Notes: generated from the sequence alone by a model not told the origin. DNA of 64,000 nucleotides from JAVJRN01 sp040218415 (GCA_040218415.1 JAVJRN010000066.1:209673-273672); one strand, 5' to 3'; counted from the stretch's first letter, positions 9,348-18,512 are shown. Translations and numbers: made by a program.

Positions 9348-9941
9348 TTGAGCATGTGCCGTAAGCTCAAGTCGGATATCAATACTTCTCCCATTCCTAT
9401 CATCATATTAACTGCTCGTACGTCACTCATGCAGCAAATAGATGGATATGGAGTAGGGGCCGATGCTTATGCCACAAAGCCTTTTAGCACCAAACTGCTA
9501 CTCGCAAGAATTACTAATCTCATCATCTCTAGAGAGAAATTGCGCAACTTGTTTAAGGAAAACGTTAATCTTTCTCCTAAAGAAATTACCGTAACAACGC
9601 TCGATGAGAAAATCCTGACTAAAACCATAGAAACGATAGAAAAACATATGGCTGATAGTGAATTTGGTGTAGAAAAACTCTGTGAAGAAATAGGAATGAG
9701 CAGATCTCAGCTATACAGAAAAATTAAAGCACTCACCTCATATTCTATCAATGACTTTATAAGACTCATAAGGCTTAAGAGAGCCGCGCAAATCCTTAAC
9801 CAGGAAAAAAGTTCGGCATCTATGGTTATGCGCGAAGTTGGTTTTGAAAACCTCTCCTACTTTTCTAGAGCCTTTAAAGAACAGTTTGGGGTAAGTCCTA
9901 AACAATACGCTATTGAACATGCAGATGACATGCTCGATTAG
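9348..9941 (+). pseudogene. Truncated second HTCS copy (end of receiver plus AraC HTH)
   Basis: In frame over 197 codons with the C-terminus of the HTCS at 2431-6510, from LSMCR(K/Q)LKSD to the stop. It starts after the phospho-acceptor Asp, so the receiver lacks its active site, and no sensor or kinase is present. It still carries the whole AraC-type HTH. The first ~240 bases differ clearly from the intact gene, while the last ~340 are almost identical. It has no good start (a TTG at the junction or the Met two codons on). If it were expressed, it could act as a free DNA-binding domain, but a remnant is more likely. Confidence 0.8.
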
Positions 9942-10106
9942 ACAAAAATGAAACAAGTCTCTAACTTAGAAAAACACAGATCGCCGATCATCACCATACC
10001 CAATTTCACCGCGGCAACAGGTTTACGGGTTCATGAAGAGCCTCCTCCACCTATTTTCAGGTACTGAGAAGAGGTGTAAAGCTTTGAAAGTAAAAGTGGT
10101 TTTATG

Positions 10107-10215
10107 CTCATACAATCTACTATGTGGGCTGCATGGAGAATGGCAATCGATTACAGAGACCTACCAAGACTGGAATGATTTTCCATTCTGATCATGGAGT
10201 GAAATATGGCAGAAT
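10107..10215 (+). pseudogene. Relic of an IS3-family transposase (OrfB end)
   Basis: Two frames carry pieces of the IS3 OrfB core in the correct order: TMWAAWRMAIDYR (about 10122-10160) and, after a frameshift, TKTGMIFHSDHGVKYG (about 10168-10210). FHSDxGxxY is the segment holding the second catalytic Asp in this family. No intact reading frame or ends remain. The remaining bases from 9942 to 10296 show no gene. Confidence 0.55.
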
Positions 10216-10297
10216 ATATTATTCAAAATATGATTGGCTCATCGTCCAGTTTTTATTGCAATTCCATTGGAGTATGCCTTGCAATCACAGATAAACT

Positions 10298-10326
10298 AAA
10301 AAAGGCACAGAATCTGAGCCTTTTTT
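10298..10326. terminator. Strong bidirectional Rho-independent terminator
   Basis: A near-perfect hairpin: AAAAAAGGC (10298-10306), an unpaired A, CAG-AAT-CTG, an unpaired A, and GCCTTTTTT (10318-10326). With A-tract on one side and T-tract on the other it can stop transcription from both directions. It isolates the response regulator at 10397 from the relics upstream. Confidence 0.8.
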
Positions 10327-10396
10327 GGTGTTGTTTGAGGGTATTGGTATGCCTTAATCATGGATTTATTTTATTTTGTAGAAAATACACAAAGGT

Positions 10397-11047
10397 ATGG
10401 AGGAGAAGTTTCGAATTGTACTGGTAGACGATCATCAAATGTTTTTAGATGGTCTATCGATGATTTTATCTTCGGACGCGAGTCTGGAGGTAGTAGGTAC
10501 TTTTGAAGATGCTTCTATCGCCCTCCACAACATGGAGAGCCTTAGTCCTGATCTGATCGTTACGGATATGAACATGCCGGAAATGGATGGCCTAGCACTC
10601 ACTCGCAGAGCAAAGGCAAAATATCCTCATGTAAAAATTCTTGTATTGTCGATGCATAAAGACCGAGAAACGGTCTCAGGCATCATTAACTCTGAAGCTG
10701 ATGGATTTATTCTTAAAAACTCGAATAAGTCGGAATTGATTAAAGCAATTAAGAATATCGGTAAAGGTGGTACCTACTACTCTAACGAAATAATGCCTAT
10801 AATTATGCAGCGTTACCAAAAGTTAGAAAAAATAGCTTTGGATGCTCCTCTTCTCTCCGAGCGAGAGAAAGAGGTCGTTACCCTGATCGCACAAGAGTTT
10901 AATAATGATCAAATAGCTGAAAAACTTTATATTTCTAAAAGAACTGTGGAGACACATCGCAAAAATATGATGTCCAAAACAGGTGTTAGCACCACGGTAG
11001 GCTTGCTGAAATATGCTGTGCGCCACGAAATCATCGCTTTCGGTTAG
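10397..11047 (+). CDS. LuxR/NarL-family response regulator
   Basis: 216 aa. The receiver (1-125) has the acidic pair DD (11-12), the phospho-acceptor Asp57 in TDMNMPEMDG and a Lys in ILKNSNK. The LuxR-type HTH lies at about 152-212 (LSEREKEVVTLIAQ, ISKRTVETHRKN). Such regulators pair with HisKA_3 kinases; the nearest is the TPR kinase at 12529-14607, which lies on the other strand and ends toward this gene. It is followed 340 bases later by a lipoprotein gene with a conserved promoter module. A strong terminator lies just upstream. Partner and targets are inferred. Confidence 0.92.
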   Translation: MEEKFRIVLVDDHQMFLDGLSMILSSDASLEVVGTFEDASIALHNMESLSPDLIVTDMNMPEMDGLALTRRAKAKYPHVKILVLSMHKDRETVSGIINSEADGFILKNSNKSELIKAIKNIGKGGTYYSNEIMPIIMQRYQKLEKIALDAPLLSEREKEVVTLIAQEFNNDQIAEKLYISKRTVETHRKNMMSKTGVSTTVGLLKYAVRHEIIAFG

Positions 11048-11289
11048 TTCGCTGGCTTAATCCTTTGAGTATCCGCATTAGATCTCCTGATATTTACTTG
11101 AGTTCCATCCTTGGTTTTGGAGATCCCCTACCCAGAAACGTTCTTTTTCGAGTTGTTCTTTTTTGGAGGCTTTATTTTCATTGAGGACAATTCCCTTGTA
11201 GGTATACATCAGGTTTGAGTATGCAAGAGCATTTTTCAACACGTACATGTTGGACAAGCGCATTACATACAAGCTATTTCCAAAACCCA
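11048..11289. other. Gap after the response regulator; possible kinase-gene relic
   Basis: No intact gene. On the minus strand about 11078-11170 reads KKEQLEKERFW, close to KEQLQKERFR of the TPR kinase at 12529-14607, with similar DNA. It may be a worn piece of a related kinase gene. The match is short and could be chance. Confidence 0.25.
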
Positions 11290-11363
11290 AAAAATACCAA
11301 AAAACCCGTAATACAAACCCAAAAAAACACTGACTTATCAGCTTTTGCTTGCAGCTAATTTTG
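11290..11363 (+). promoter_or_regulatory. Conserved promoter module, copy 1
   Basis: An A-rich block ending CCCAAAAAAACACTGAC (ends 11334) is followed after exactly 21 bases by TAATTTTG (11356-11363), a perfect TAnnTTTG -7 box. The start codon of the lipoprotein gene is 25 bases further. The same block, with the same 21-base gap, recurs at 14752-14824 and 22691-22761. The sequence between the blocks differs here from the other two copies, so the conserved parts are probably the functional ones. Confidence 0.7.
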
Positions 11364-11388
11364 TTTTACAAAATTTATAAAAACTGCA

Positions 11389-12441
11389 ATGAAAAAAAAT
11401 AACACCATTCATTCATCGACTAGGTCAAGTAGTGAAGTCCTTTTGAGTCTCTTATCATTCCTCTTTATTCTTACGGTAGGATTATCTGCCATATCTTGCG
11501 ATTCTGGTGAGGAAGATATTTTACCTGAAGATGAAAACCCAGAGGATTCAGTGATCACTTTGGAGCCGGTATTTCTTTCCCAAAATCAGATGCTGATTGG
11601 CTCTGATACCCTACCGATGACCAATGTGGGTTTTGGTAGCGGTCAGGTTCGTGGCAATGTCCCCGCTAATGCATTGGACTTAGGACAAATCATTCTGTTT
11701 TTTGCCAATGACGATACTGGAAATGGTTTGAATGAGCCTGCTGCAGGTTCATACAAGCTTATTGAAAGCTCTTCAGGTTTGGTTACTACCGCCGGAGAGG
11801 TGAACATGAGAATCACATTGGCCAATGATGTCTTTAATTTTTATGCCTCTGATAACTCGAGTGGCGATGTGCAGGTAACTGTAGATGGAGAAGGCTATGT
11901 CAGCTATACATTTAGCAATGTCTTGCTGGTTTCCACGTCGGCTTCCATACCAAACCTGTTAGTATCAGCAAACTTAGGAGGCAATACTTCTTCCGGCAAT
12001 GGAAATACGATCCAACCAACACTTGGAAATATTGTGCTTTCAGACAATGTATTTGCCTTCAACGAATCAGTACAATATAATACTGCCGGAGCTGGAGAAC
12101 GAAATGATTTTACCTTTTATGGGCCGAACTCAACTAGGATGACCATTTTCTTCAAATCCTTTACGGGAATACCAAATGGAACTTATAATTTAGTGGATGG
12201 AGGACCTTCAGGCGTATTTTCATCATCATTTATTAACAATGAAAACACCTGCCAAATAACCATACGCGAAGTGTACATAACAGGTGGTAATGATTTCGGC
12301 AGTTACTTTGGTGTAAAAGATGGTGGTCAGGTAAAAGTTTCGATCGTTGATGCAAAAATTCGATTCGAATTCGAAAATGTAATGATGGCACATAGCACCA
12401 CCAGTCCATTGTTTCCACTTTCAGGAATACTCCAATATTAG
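11389..12441 (+). CDS. Two-module lipoprotein of unknown function
   Basis: 350 aa with a lipoprotein signal (MKKNNT..., hydrophobic FLFILTVGL, Cys in AISCDSGEED). The acidic stretch after the Cys suggests display on the cell surface. The rest seems to be two related beta modules (about 55-195 and 205-350): each has a GxYxL motif (AGSYKLIES, NGTYNLVDG), a GxVxVxV strand and a closing F-x-NV strand. No family is recognised. It has the conserved promoter module, and its start (AAAAACTGCAATG) is nearly the same as that of the 22869 gene, which has copy 3. The two are probably co-regulated. It ends at a strong terminator shared with the convergent kinase gene. Confidence 0.75.
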   Translation: MKKNNTIHSSTRSSSEVLLSLLSFLFILTVGLSAISCDSGEEDILPEDENPEDSVITLEPVFLSQNQMLIGSDTLPMTNVGFGSGQVRGNVPANALDLGQIILFFANDDTGNGLNEPAAGSYKLIESSSGLVTTAGEVNMRITLANDVFNFYASDNSSGDVQVTVDGEGYVSYTFSNVLLVSTSASIPNLLVSANLGGNTSSGNGNTIQPTLGNIVLSDNVFAFNESVQYNTAGAGERNDFTFYGPNSTRMTIFFKSFTGIPNGTYNLVDGGPSGVFSSSFINNENTCQITIREVYITGGNDFGSYFGVKDGGQVKVSIVDAKIRFEFENVMMAHSTTSPLFPLSGILQY

Positions 12442-12478
12442 CCTGCGCCAAATTATCAATTTAACTATCAATCATTGG

Positions 12479-12510
12479 GAGCCGGAACAGAAATGATTCC
12501 GGCTCTTCTT
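12479..12510. terminator. Rho-independent terminator between convergent genes
   Basis: GAGCCGGAA (12479-12487), a 9-base loop and TTCCGGCTC (12497-12505), followed by TTCTTTT. It serves the lipoprotein gene ending at 12441. Confidence 0.8.
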
Positions 12511-12528
12511 TTGCTCCCTGATCTAATA

Positions 12529-14607
12529 TTAAGCCGCTTTCGCCTCGTCCAATTTTGGTACTTCTAGAGTGACTGTGGTGCCGCTTTTAGCTGTAGAGCT
12601 TACCCTCACAGTTGCACCGATAAGCTCCATTCTCGCATAGATGTTACTCCAGCCAATGCCCTTGCTTTTGGCTATATTCTCAGTATTGAATCCCTGGCCA
12701 TCATCTTTTATGGAGATCAAAAGAGTCTCTCCCGAGTCCATAATTTGAACCTTAATGATGTCTGCTTTTGCATACTTTATGGAATTATTGATCACCTCTT
12801 GGATAGTCCTATAAAGTGCTATGGATTCAGTCTCGCCAAAGGAAAGTAGGTCACTATTTACCACTTCCATGTTGAGTTTTCCTGATTCATTGACCCTTTT
12901 GGCCATGTCCTCTAGTGCCGCAGGCAGCCCCAATTCCATTAATTTAATTGGCATCATATTGTGCGAGATATTTCTTACTTCTTCTATGGTAGAGTCCAAG
13001 GCTTTTAGTGATCGTTCCACCTTAGGATCTTCATTGGTTTCGTCTAGGTCAGAAACAAATAATCTCACCGTACTGAGCATTTGTCCCAGTCCATCATGTA
13101 GCTCTCGCGCGACGCGTTTACGCTCGTTTTCTTCCGTGTCTATAACCACCCGGAATCGTTCTTTTTGAAGTTGCTCTTTTTCCTGTGCCATTTGGGCAAG
13201 GAGTTTCAACCTCCGCTGACGATTGTAAAGGATAATAAGAATCAATACCAATAAAGCGATGGCGGATATGGCAATCACCAAGGTTTGTGTCTGGGCGATT
13301 TGCAATTCTTTGAGCTCTGATTCTGTCTTCAAAGTTTTGATCTCATTGTCCTTTTTCTCTGTTTCGTAAGACATCTTGAGGTTGTTTACATTTTCAGAAT
13401 TCTCCTTATTGAGTAACGAATCCTTGTATGCCCGATGAATCTCCTTTAATTCATAAGCCTCTTTGTACTGACCTTTTATCAATTTAATCTCAGCGAGACT
13501 CTCATATACATTGGTTAAAAGCAAGTAGGAGTTCATCTTCTTAGAAAGCACAAGACACGAATCCATATATAGCTGACACAGATCAAGTTGGTCATTTGCT
13601 ACTAAAGGAGCTCCCATATTGAGGTAGGATATAGCCAGTTGATAATTATCGCTGGTTTTTTTGGTTAATTTGATGGTCTCAAGATTCGTTTCAATAGATT
13701 TCTTGGTATCTCCTTCGTATTGCGCAATCAAAGCAATATTTGATAATGCAATACTTGCACCTCGCAAATGCCCAATGTCGGTAAATATGCGGTAAGCATC
13801 TTCCGTAGGTTTTTTGGCACTATCCAGATAATTCAAATGAATATAATTTTGGCCGATATTGACAAAACTCTGAGCGATGAGAAAGCTGTCTTGGAGCTGC
13901 AAGCGCAGCTTCAAGGCCGATTTGTGATATCTCAAGGCCTCCTCGGTGTTATTCATGAAGCTAAACACCGCTCCTAGATTGTTCATAAAAAGTGCACTTT
14001 GCCTGATGTCATTTTTGGAATCAAAGTACCGCAGGCCTTTAATGTACCATTCAGACGCTTGCTGATATTTTCCTTGATTTTCATAGGAGAGCCCTAGGTT
14101 TGCCGTCATTAAGTAATAGTTGGTTGAGTCACCATCGGCTAGGTAATAATCTTGTGATTTTTTAAAATCAGCAACAGCCAGATCATAATTGCCTTTTGAT
14201 TTTTCAAGAAATGCAATATTCTTCCAGGCATGACCAATACCATTATTATTTTTCAGTTTGGTGTAGAGCTTCAGTGATTTTTCAAATATCTGAAAGGCAG
14301 AATCTGGTTGATTATTGTATTCGAGAAACCTTCCTAATTTGAGCAAATAAGCTGCAAACTTTAGATCTGATTTCGATTCTGTAGCGAGCGTCAATGCTTC
14401 ATTGAGAAGTTGGCGCGTCTTAGATGGGTCTTTGCTATTAAAGTAATCTAGCAATTGGTTATAGGCCTGAAATTTTATGGTGTCGGGTTGATCAGAGTGT
14501 ATCACCTCTAAGTGATCACTGATTTCTAACGGAAGATTCACTGTTTGACCGATTGCGGTGAAGCTTACAAGCAGGAGTAGCAGAAAGCTAGCTATTTGAT
14601 TTTTCAT
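12529..14607 (-). CDS. TPR-containing sensor histidine kinase (HisKA_3 type)
   Basis: 692 aa. Signal peptide (1-21), then about eight tetratricopeptide repeats (35-400; GNYDLAVADFKKSQDYY, GKYQQASEWYIKGLRYF, NTEEALRYHKSALKL). A coiled coil and a membrane segment (about 440-462) lead to the HisKA_3 helix with RKRVARELHDGLGQML (His near 503) and an ATPase domain (IQEVINNSIKYA, DDGQGFN, GIGWSNI). It should phosphorylate a LuxR-type regulator; the gene at 10397-11047 is the nearest that lacks an operon partner. TPR sensors of this type are common in Bacteroidota but their signals are mostly unknown. The start at 14607 gives a normal signal peptide. Confidence 0.9.
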   Translation of the reverse strand: MKNQIASFLLLLLVSFTAIGQTVNLPLEISDHLEVIHSDQPDTIKFQAYNQLLDYFNSKDPSKTRQLLNEALTLATESKSDLKFAAYLLKLGRFLEYNNQPDSAFQIFEKSLKLYTKLKNNNGIGHAWKNIAFLEKSKGNYDLAVADFKKSQDYYLADGDSTNYYLMTANLGLSYENQGKYQQASEWYIKGLRYFDSKNDIRQSALFMNNLGAVFSFMNNTEEALRYHKSALKLRLQLQDSFLIAQSFVNIGQNYIHLNYLDSAKKPTEDAYRIFTDIGHLRGASIALSNIALIAQYEGDTKKSIETNLETIKLTKKTSDNYQLAISYLNMGAPLVANDQLDLCQLYMDSCLVLSKKMNSYLLLTNVYESLAEIKLIKGQYKEAYELKEIHRAYKDSLLNKENSENVNNLKMSYETEKKDNEIKTLKTESELKELQIAQTQTLVIAISAIALLVLILIILYNRQRRLKLLAQMAQEKEQLQKERFRVVIDTEENERKRVARELHDGLGQMLSTVRLFVSDLDETNEDPKVERSLKALDSTIEEVRNISHNMMPIKLMELGLPAALEDMAKRVNESGKLNMEVVNSDLLSFGETESIALYRTIQEVINNSIKYAKADIIKVQIMDSGETLLISIKDDGQGFNTENIAKSKGIGWSNIYARMELIGATVRVSSTAKSGTTVTLEVPKLDEAKAA

Positions 14608-14751
14608 TGTTAATCAAGGATAAAAGGATAAATGGCATTAAATATATTTCAGAAACCACAAATTTCAATATCGATCTAACTGCATCAGAAACTAACTATT
14701 ATCTAAAGAGATCATTTCATAGGCCATTGCATTACAAGGAGGAATTCTCTC

Positions 14752-14824
14752 TAAATACAAAAAAACACAAACTACAAACCCAAAAAAACACTGACCGAAA
14801 CGGGTGAGACTCAAGATAATTTTG
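14752..14824 (+). promoter_or_regulatory. Conserved promoter module, copy 2 (points into the 3' end of a convergent gene)
   Basis: CCCAAAAAAACACTGAC ends at 14795; TAATTTTG is at 14817-14824, again 21 bases on. The 21-base spacer is identical to copy 3 apart from one base. It reads rightward, away from the TPR kinase gene and toward the end of the LuxR regulator gene on the other strand (14857). Its only possible product in that direction is a 17-codon reading frame or an antisense RNA. It may be a leftover of a rearrangement or a true antisense promoter. Confidence 0.6.
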
Positions 14825-14856
14825 AGACGACCATTTCTGTTTTGGCGGTGATGAGT

Positions 14857-15519
14857 TTATGAAAACCAGCCTTTCTTGGTTGCTAGGTTTATGGCCTGAG
14901 TTTTATTGCTAACGTGTAATTTTTTGTAGATATTGGTGATGTGTGTCCTTACGGTAAAGGGGCTGATAAACAGCTTATCCGCAATCGCTTTATAATCCGA
15001 GCCGCTGATAAGTCCTTGCAGAATTTCCATCTCTCGATCGGTTAGCACATTTTCTTCCTTTTGCTGCACAGCTACCTTGGCTCCTGATAAAAGCTGCAGC
15101 GCTTTGCGAGCAATCCGCGGACTCATAGGTGCCCCACCATAGTTCATAACCTGCCGCAATGACTCAGCTATGGCCTCAATCTTTTCATCTTTGAGGAGAT
15201 ACCCCACCGCTCCAGATTTGATAGCGTCAAAGATCTTAGCGTCATCGTCAAATACCGTCAGCATCACAAAATGCACCCCGGGGTATAACTGAAATCCCGC
15301 ACTCACAGCGCCAATTCCATCCAGCTCTGGCATATCTATATCCATCAGTACCACATCGGGTAGTTTGTGCGAAGCTTTCATTTTGACAAGAAAATCAACG
15401 CCATTCTCAGCCATAAAAGACACCTCAAAATCATCGTATTGTCCTATTTTCTGAGACAGAGACGACCGGTTGGGCAGCTTATCATCTACTATAGCAACAT
15501 TTATCGGTTTGGTGGACAT
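14857..15519 (-). CDS. LuxR/NarL-family response regulator (partner of the reg_prop kinase)
   Basis: 220 aa. The receiver has DD (12-13), phospho-acceptor Asp60 in MDIDMPELDG and the Lys of LLKDEK. The HTH lies at about 155-215 (LTDREMEILQGL, ISPFTVRTHITN). It follows the reg_prop kinase gene on the same strand after 32 bases, so they form an operon and very probably a cognate pair. A TACAGCATATG palindrome lies 36 bases upstream, across the end of the kinase gene. Two similar palindromes mark the promoter regions of neighbouring operons, which suggests this protein binds them and controls itself. Confidence 0.93.
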   Translation of the reverse strand: MSTKPINVAIVDDKLPNRSSLSQKIGQYDDFEVSFMAENGVDFLVKMKASHKLPDVVLMDIDMPELDGIGAVSAGFQLYPGVHFVMLTVFDDDAKIFDAIKSGAVGYLLKDEKIEAIAESLRQVMNYGGAPMSPRIARKALQLLSGAKVAVQQKEENVLTDREMEILQGLISGSDYKAIADKLFISPFTVRTHITNIYKKLHVSNKTQAINLATKKGWFS

Positions 15520-15551
15520 AGTACAAAAATCAGTGAATTACCCTACTACAC

Positions 15552-18512
15552 CTATACAGCATATGCATTATTTACCACACCATTCCAGCTCAGTTGGATA
15601 CTGGTGCCATCGTCTACACTACTATTTATTTCCAACTTTGCACCACTTTCCAAAGCCCTAGCCTTCATATTGGAAAGTCCATAATGCCCATCTGGGCCTG
15701 GTGCCAAAGTATCAAAACCCATCCCATTGTCCTTGAGCTCAAATGCAAAAAACATTGATACGCTTGATTCAAATGTGATGAAGAAATCAGAGGCATGAGA
15801 GTGCTTTATCGCATTATTAAAAGCCTCCTGAGCAATACGGAAGAGATTGAGCGCTACCTCTGGTGAGAGTAAGGTGTTCTCTTCAAAATTCTCATGAAAA
15901 TGAAGTTTGATATCTGGACGAAACTCCACAAGTTTCATCGCAAACTGCTTGAAACGATCTGCAAAATCCTCCACACTCAGTTCATTTTGACTGATCGCCC
16001 AGATGGTCTGACGGAGTGTGGTTATTGCTTGTCTACCTGTATCGCTGAGCTGCTTCAACTGATCACGGCGCTCATCAGTATCCAAAGAGTCAGTATGATC
16101 AGCGATCCACTCCATATTGGTAATGAGGAAACTCAGCTGTGACCCCACATTGTCGTGAAGATCTCGCGAGATACGCACTCGCTCTAGTTCTAGCTTGTGC
16201 TTGATCTCTAGTTCACGGCGAAGTTTGATTTTCTGCCTGGCCAAAATGATCAACACAATTCCAACAATAGACAGTAACCCAAGCAAAACCATCACTAGTT
16301 TAAACCATACTTTCTGCCAATATGGTGGCACGATAACTATCTGAATGCTCTTTGGTTGCTTCATCCATACACCATCGCCATTGGCGGCTTTCATCTGAAA
16401 AGAATAATTACCAGCAGGCAGGTTGGCATAGCGAGCATAGTGGCGGCTCCCATTTTCTATCCATTTATCATCTAATCCTTGCATTTTATAAGCATAGCGA
16501 CAGCTATTTGGCTGGGCAAAATCCGGTGCGGCAAAATCAAAGGACAAGGTATTTTGCGTGTAATCCAGCACTAAAAGTTGCTTTTCATTGGCCGAGGTGT
16601 CCATCTCCAATGGCTGATCAAAAAGGGAAATGGAATTCAATGATATCTGTGGTGGTCGCTCATTGAGTATGAGATTCTTTGGATCGATCACATTGATACC
16701 ACTCACGCCACCAAAGTAAAGCTTACCGTCTGTATGCTTATAAAATGCTCCCGTATTGAATTCATTAGATTGCAATCCATCTGACACGTCGAACTGCAAA
16801 TATTCATTCGTTTTAGGATCAATGCGTGATAAGCCTTTGTTATGGCTAATCCATATATAGCCCAGATCATCTTCTAGGATTCCATATATAAAGTCATTGG
16901 TAAGACCTGTGGAAACATCATGTTTTCTGATCAGTTCGCCATCCAGTGTAAGAACAAAAAGTCCTGACTGAGAAGCGGCATAAATACGATTTTCAAATAT
17001 TAAAAGGGACTTCATAAACATGGATAAAACAGATCTACTGATCATTCTTGAGTCTTCAACAATCATCATTTCTGTATTCGTGCCGATGTAAATTCTATTT
17101 CCCAGAATCTGAAAAGAGTTGATGTAACTGACGTCCTCTGCGACGGTAAAAAGCTTATCTAGTGTCAATTGATCGGATAATCTATAGATGGATTTATTAG
17201 AATTGAAAAACCATGCCTGCCCTGCCTTTATAAAATTTGGATAGGAAATGGTTATACTATCCACTTTCAATCTAAATTCTCTGGTATAAGTGCGAGTATT
17301 ATAAATAAACAATTCTGTACCATTTATTCCCATCACGCGATCACGATCATAAGTAAACAGCCCAAGAACACTGTGTTGGCCATTCGTATCGCTTATCTTT
17401 TGTTTCAAAAAACCACCTAGACTATCATAAATCACAAGCCCATTATCGTAAACCCCTGTAACCAGCTTCCCATTCTCAAGCATGCAGATGGCCTTCACCA
17501 TATCAAGAGAAGCATTTTTGGTTGAAAAAATAGGGAACCTATTCTCAAAAGGACTACATACCTTCAACCCATTGCCATTAGTCCCTAAAAACAAGGTGTT
17601 GTTCTTATCAACAAAAATGCTTTCTATAAACCTGTAGCCGTCTTCTCCATTAGGTTCAAATGATTCCAAGTGACTTACAACTTTCATGGTTTTGGGGGAA
17701 ATAATATGAAGTCCGATTGCACTACTCATAAGTATCAGTCCATTGTACCATTGAAGATCCGTGGGATAAAAAGCTTCATTTTGATCCAATCCAACATTTA
17801 TCTTTATGAACTGATCGGTAATCACGTTTAAAAGATAACTGGCATTGCCAAAGCCAGGACAAAACAGGGTTGAGTCATTTAAGGCAATGAACGCTCCTCC
17901 AAAATCAAGGGGAGTATCCAAAATACGGTATTCATTATTTGCAGTGTTAAACACTTCCACTCGACCATTCTCAGCCATATAGAAACACTCCTTAAATAGA
18001 ATAGGCCTGCTCATCACGGCTTGCTTTTTCTTTTTTGGAACTTTAACTACAGTTGTCTTTAAAATGCTTAGGGTTTCGACATCCAAAAGCCTGAAGGTAT
18101 CATATTGCACAATCCAAATACCTCGCTGAGTTTCTCCTAAAACCTTTGCTTCAAAGTGAAGGTCAAATTGATCTAGTTTCCGATTATAGACACTCACTCC
18201 TTCATTGTGTAATGCCCAGACACGATCCTTACTATCCAAAAAGAGCTTCCCAACTGTATTGCCAGAAATAGTCATTGACTGCCCTGCTACTCGCTTGTAA
18301 TGGGCAAAATCCTGTCCGTCATATTTGTTAAGCCCATCTGCAGTGGCAAACCAATAATAACCAGAACTATCCTGCAGCATGTCCCACACACTATTCTGCG
18401 CCAGTCCATCATCTACTGTAATGGAACGAAAGGTACCATTCAACTGAGCCAGTGTGATACTGGTGAATCCTAGTATGAATAAAAAAATGAAGATGACCCG
18501 TCTCAGCATCAT
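15552..18512 (-). CDS. reg_prop/Y_Y_Y sensor histidine kinase (HisKA_3 type)
   Basis: 986 aa. Signal peptide (1-22, ending TLAQ), a two-propeller periplasmic sensor of reg_prop-like repeats (about 25-640; NSVWDMLQDSSGYYWFATADGLNKYDG, GYIWISHNKGLSRIDP in pieces), a Y_Y_Y domain (about 660-725), one membrane segment (about 735-757), a HisKA_3 helix with RISRDLHDNVGSQL (His near 786) and an ATPase domain (FRIAQEAFNNAIKHS, DNGMGFD, YGLSNM). The sensor resembles that of the HTCS, but here the receiver and output are a separate LuxR-type protein encoded 32 bases downstream. The gene is divergent from the lipoprotein operon starting at 18677; the shared 164-base gap holds a palindrome and a second inverted repeat. 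The signal is unknown. Confidence 0.93.
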   Translation of the reverse strand: MMLRRVIFIFLFILGFTSITLAQLNGTFRSITVDDGLAQNSVWDMLQDSSGYYWFATADGLNKYDGQDFAHYKRVAGQSMTISGNTVGKLFLDSKDRVWALHNEGVSVYNRKLDQFDLHFEAKVLGETQRGIWIVQYDTFRLLDVETLSILKTTVVKVPKKKKQAVMSRPILFKECFYMAENGRVEVFNTANNEYRILDTPLDFGGAFIALNDSTLFCPGFGNASYLLNVITDQFIKINVGLDQNEAFYPTDLQWYNGLILMSSAIGLHIISPKTMKVVSHLESFEPNGEDGYRFIESIFVDKNNTLFLGTNGNGLKVCSPFENRFPIFSTKNASLDMVKAICMLENGKLVTGVYDNGLVIYDSLGGFLKQKISDTNGQHSVLGLFTYDRDRVMGINGTELFIYNTRTYTREFRLKVDSITISYPNFIKAGQAWFFNSNKSIYRLSDQLTLDKLFTVAEDVSYINSFQILGNRIYIGTNTEMMIVEDSRMISRSVLSMFMKSLLIFENRIYAASQSGLFVLTLDGELIRKHDVSTGLTNDFIYGILEDDLGYIWISHNKGLSRIDPKTNEYLQFDVSDGLQSNEFNTGAFYKHTDGKLYFGGVSGINVIDPKNLILNERPPQISLNSISLFDQPLEMDTSANEKQLLVLDYTQNTLSFDFAAPDFAQPNSCRYAYKMQGLDDKWIENGSRHYARYANLPAGNYSFQMKAANGDGVWMKQPKSIQIVIVPPYWQKVWFKLVMVLLGLLSIVGIVLIILARQKIKLRRELEIKHKLELERVRISRDLHDNVGSQLSFLITNMEWIADHTDSLDTDERRDQLKQLSDTGRQAITTLRQTIWAISQNELSVEDFADRFKQFAMKLVEFRPDIKLHFHENFEENTLLSPEVALNLFRIAQEAFNNAIKHSHASDFFITFESSVSMFFAFELKDNGMGFDTLAPGPDGHYGLSNMKARALESGAKLEINSSVDDGTSIQLSWNGVVNNAYAV
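15555..15570. promoter_or_regulatory. Candidate operator palindrome, site 1
   Basis: TACAGCATATGCATTA, matching 14 of 16 positions of the perfect palindrome at 22621. It overlaps the last codons of the kinase gene and lies 36 bases before the start of its response regulator gene. Because it lies in coding sequence it could be chance, but the position suits autoregulation of the regulator. Confidence 0.5.

Noticed and set aside
10206..10427. 73-codon open frame before the LuxR regulator
   Set aside because: It runs through a strong terminator and into the regulator gene in another frame; chance frame.
11078..11290. 70-codon minus-strand open frame as a gene
   Set aside because: The upstream part is low-complexity and overlaps promoter copy 1; only a short kinase-like stretch is recognisable, listed as a possible relic.
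12821..13168. 115-codon frame opposite the TPR kinase, and similar long frames opposite other genes
   Set aside because: They mirror strong coding sequence on the other strand and show no domain or signal.
14607..14807. 66-codon plus-strand open frame before promoter copy 2
   Set aside because: No signal, domain or sensible composition; it overlaps the kinase start and contains the A-rich promoter block.
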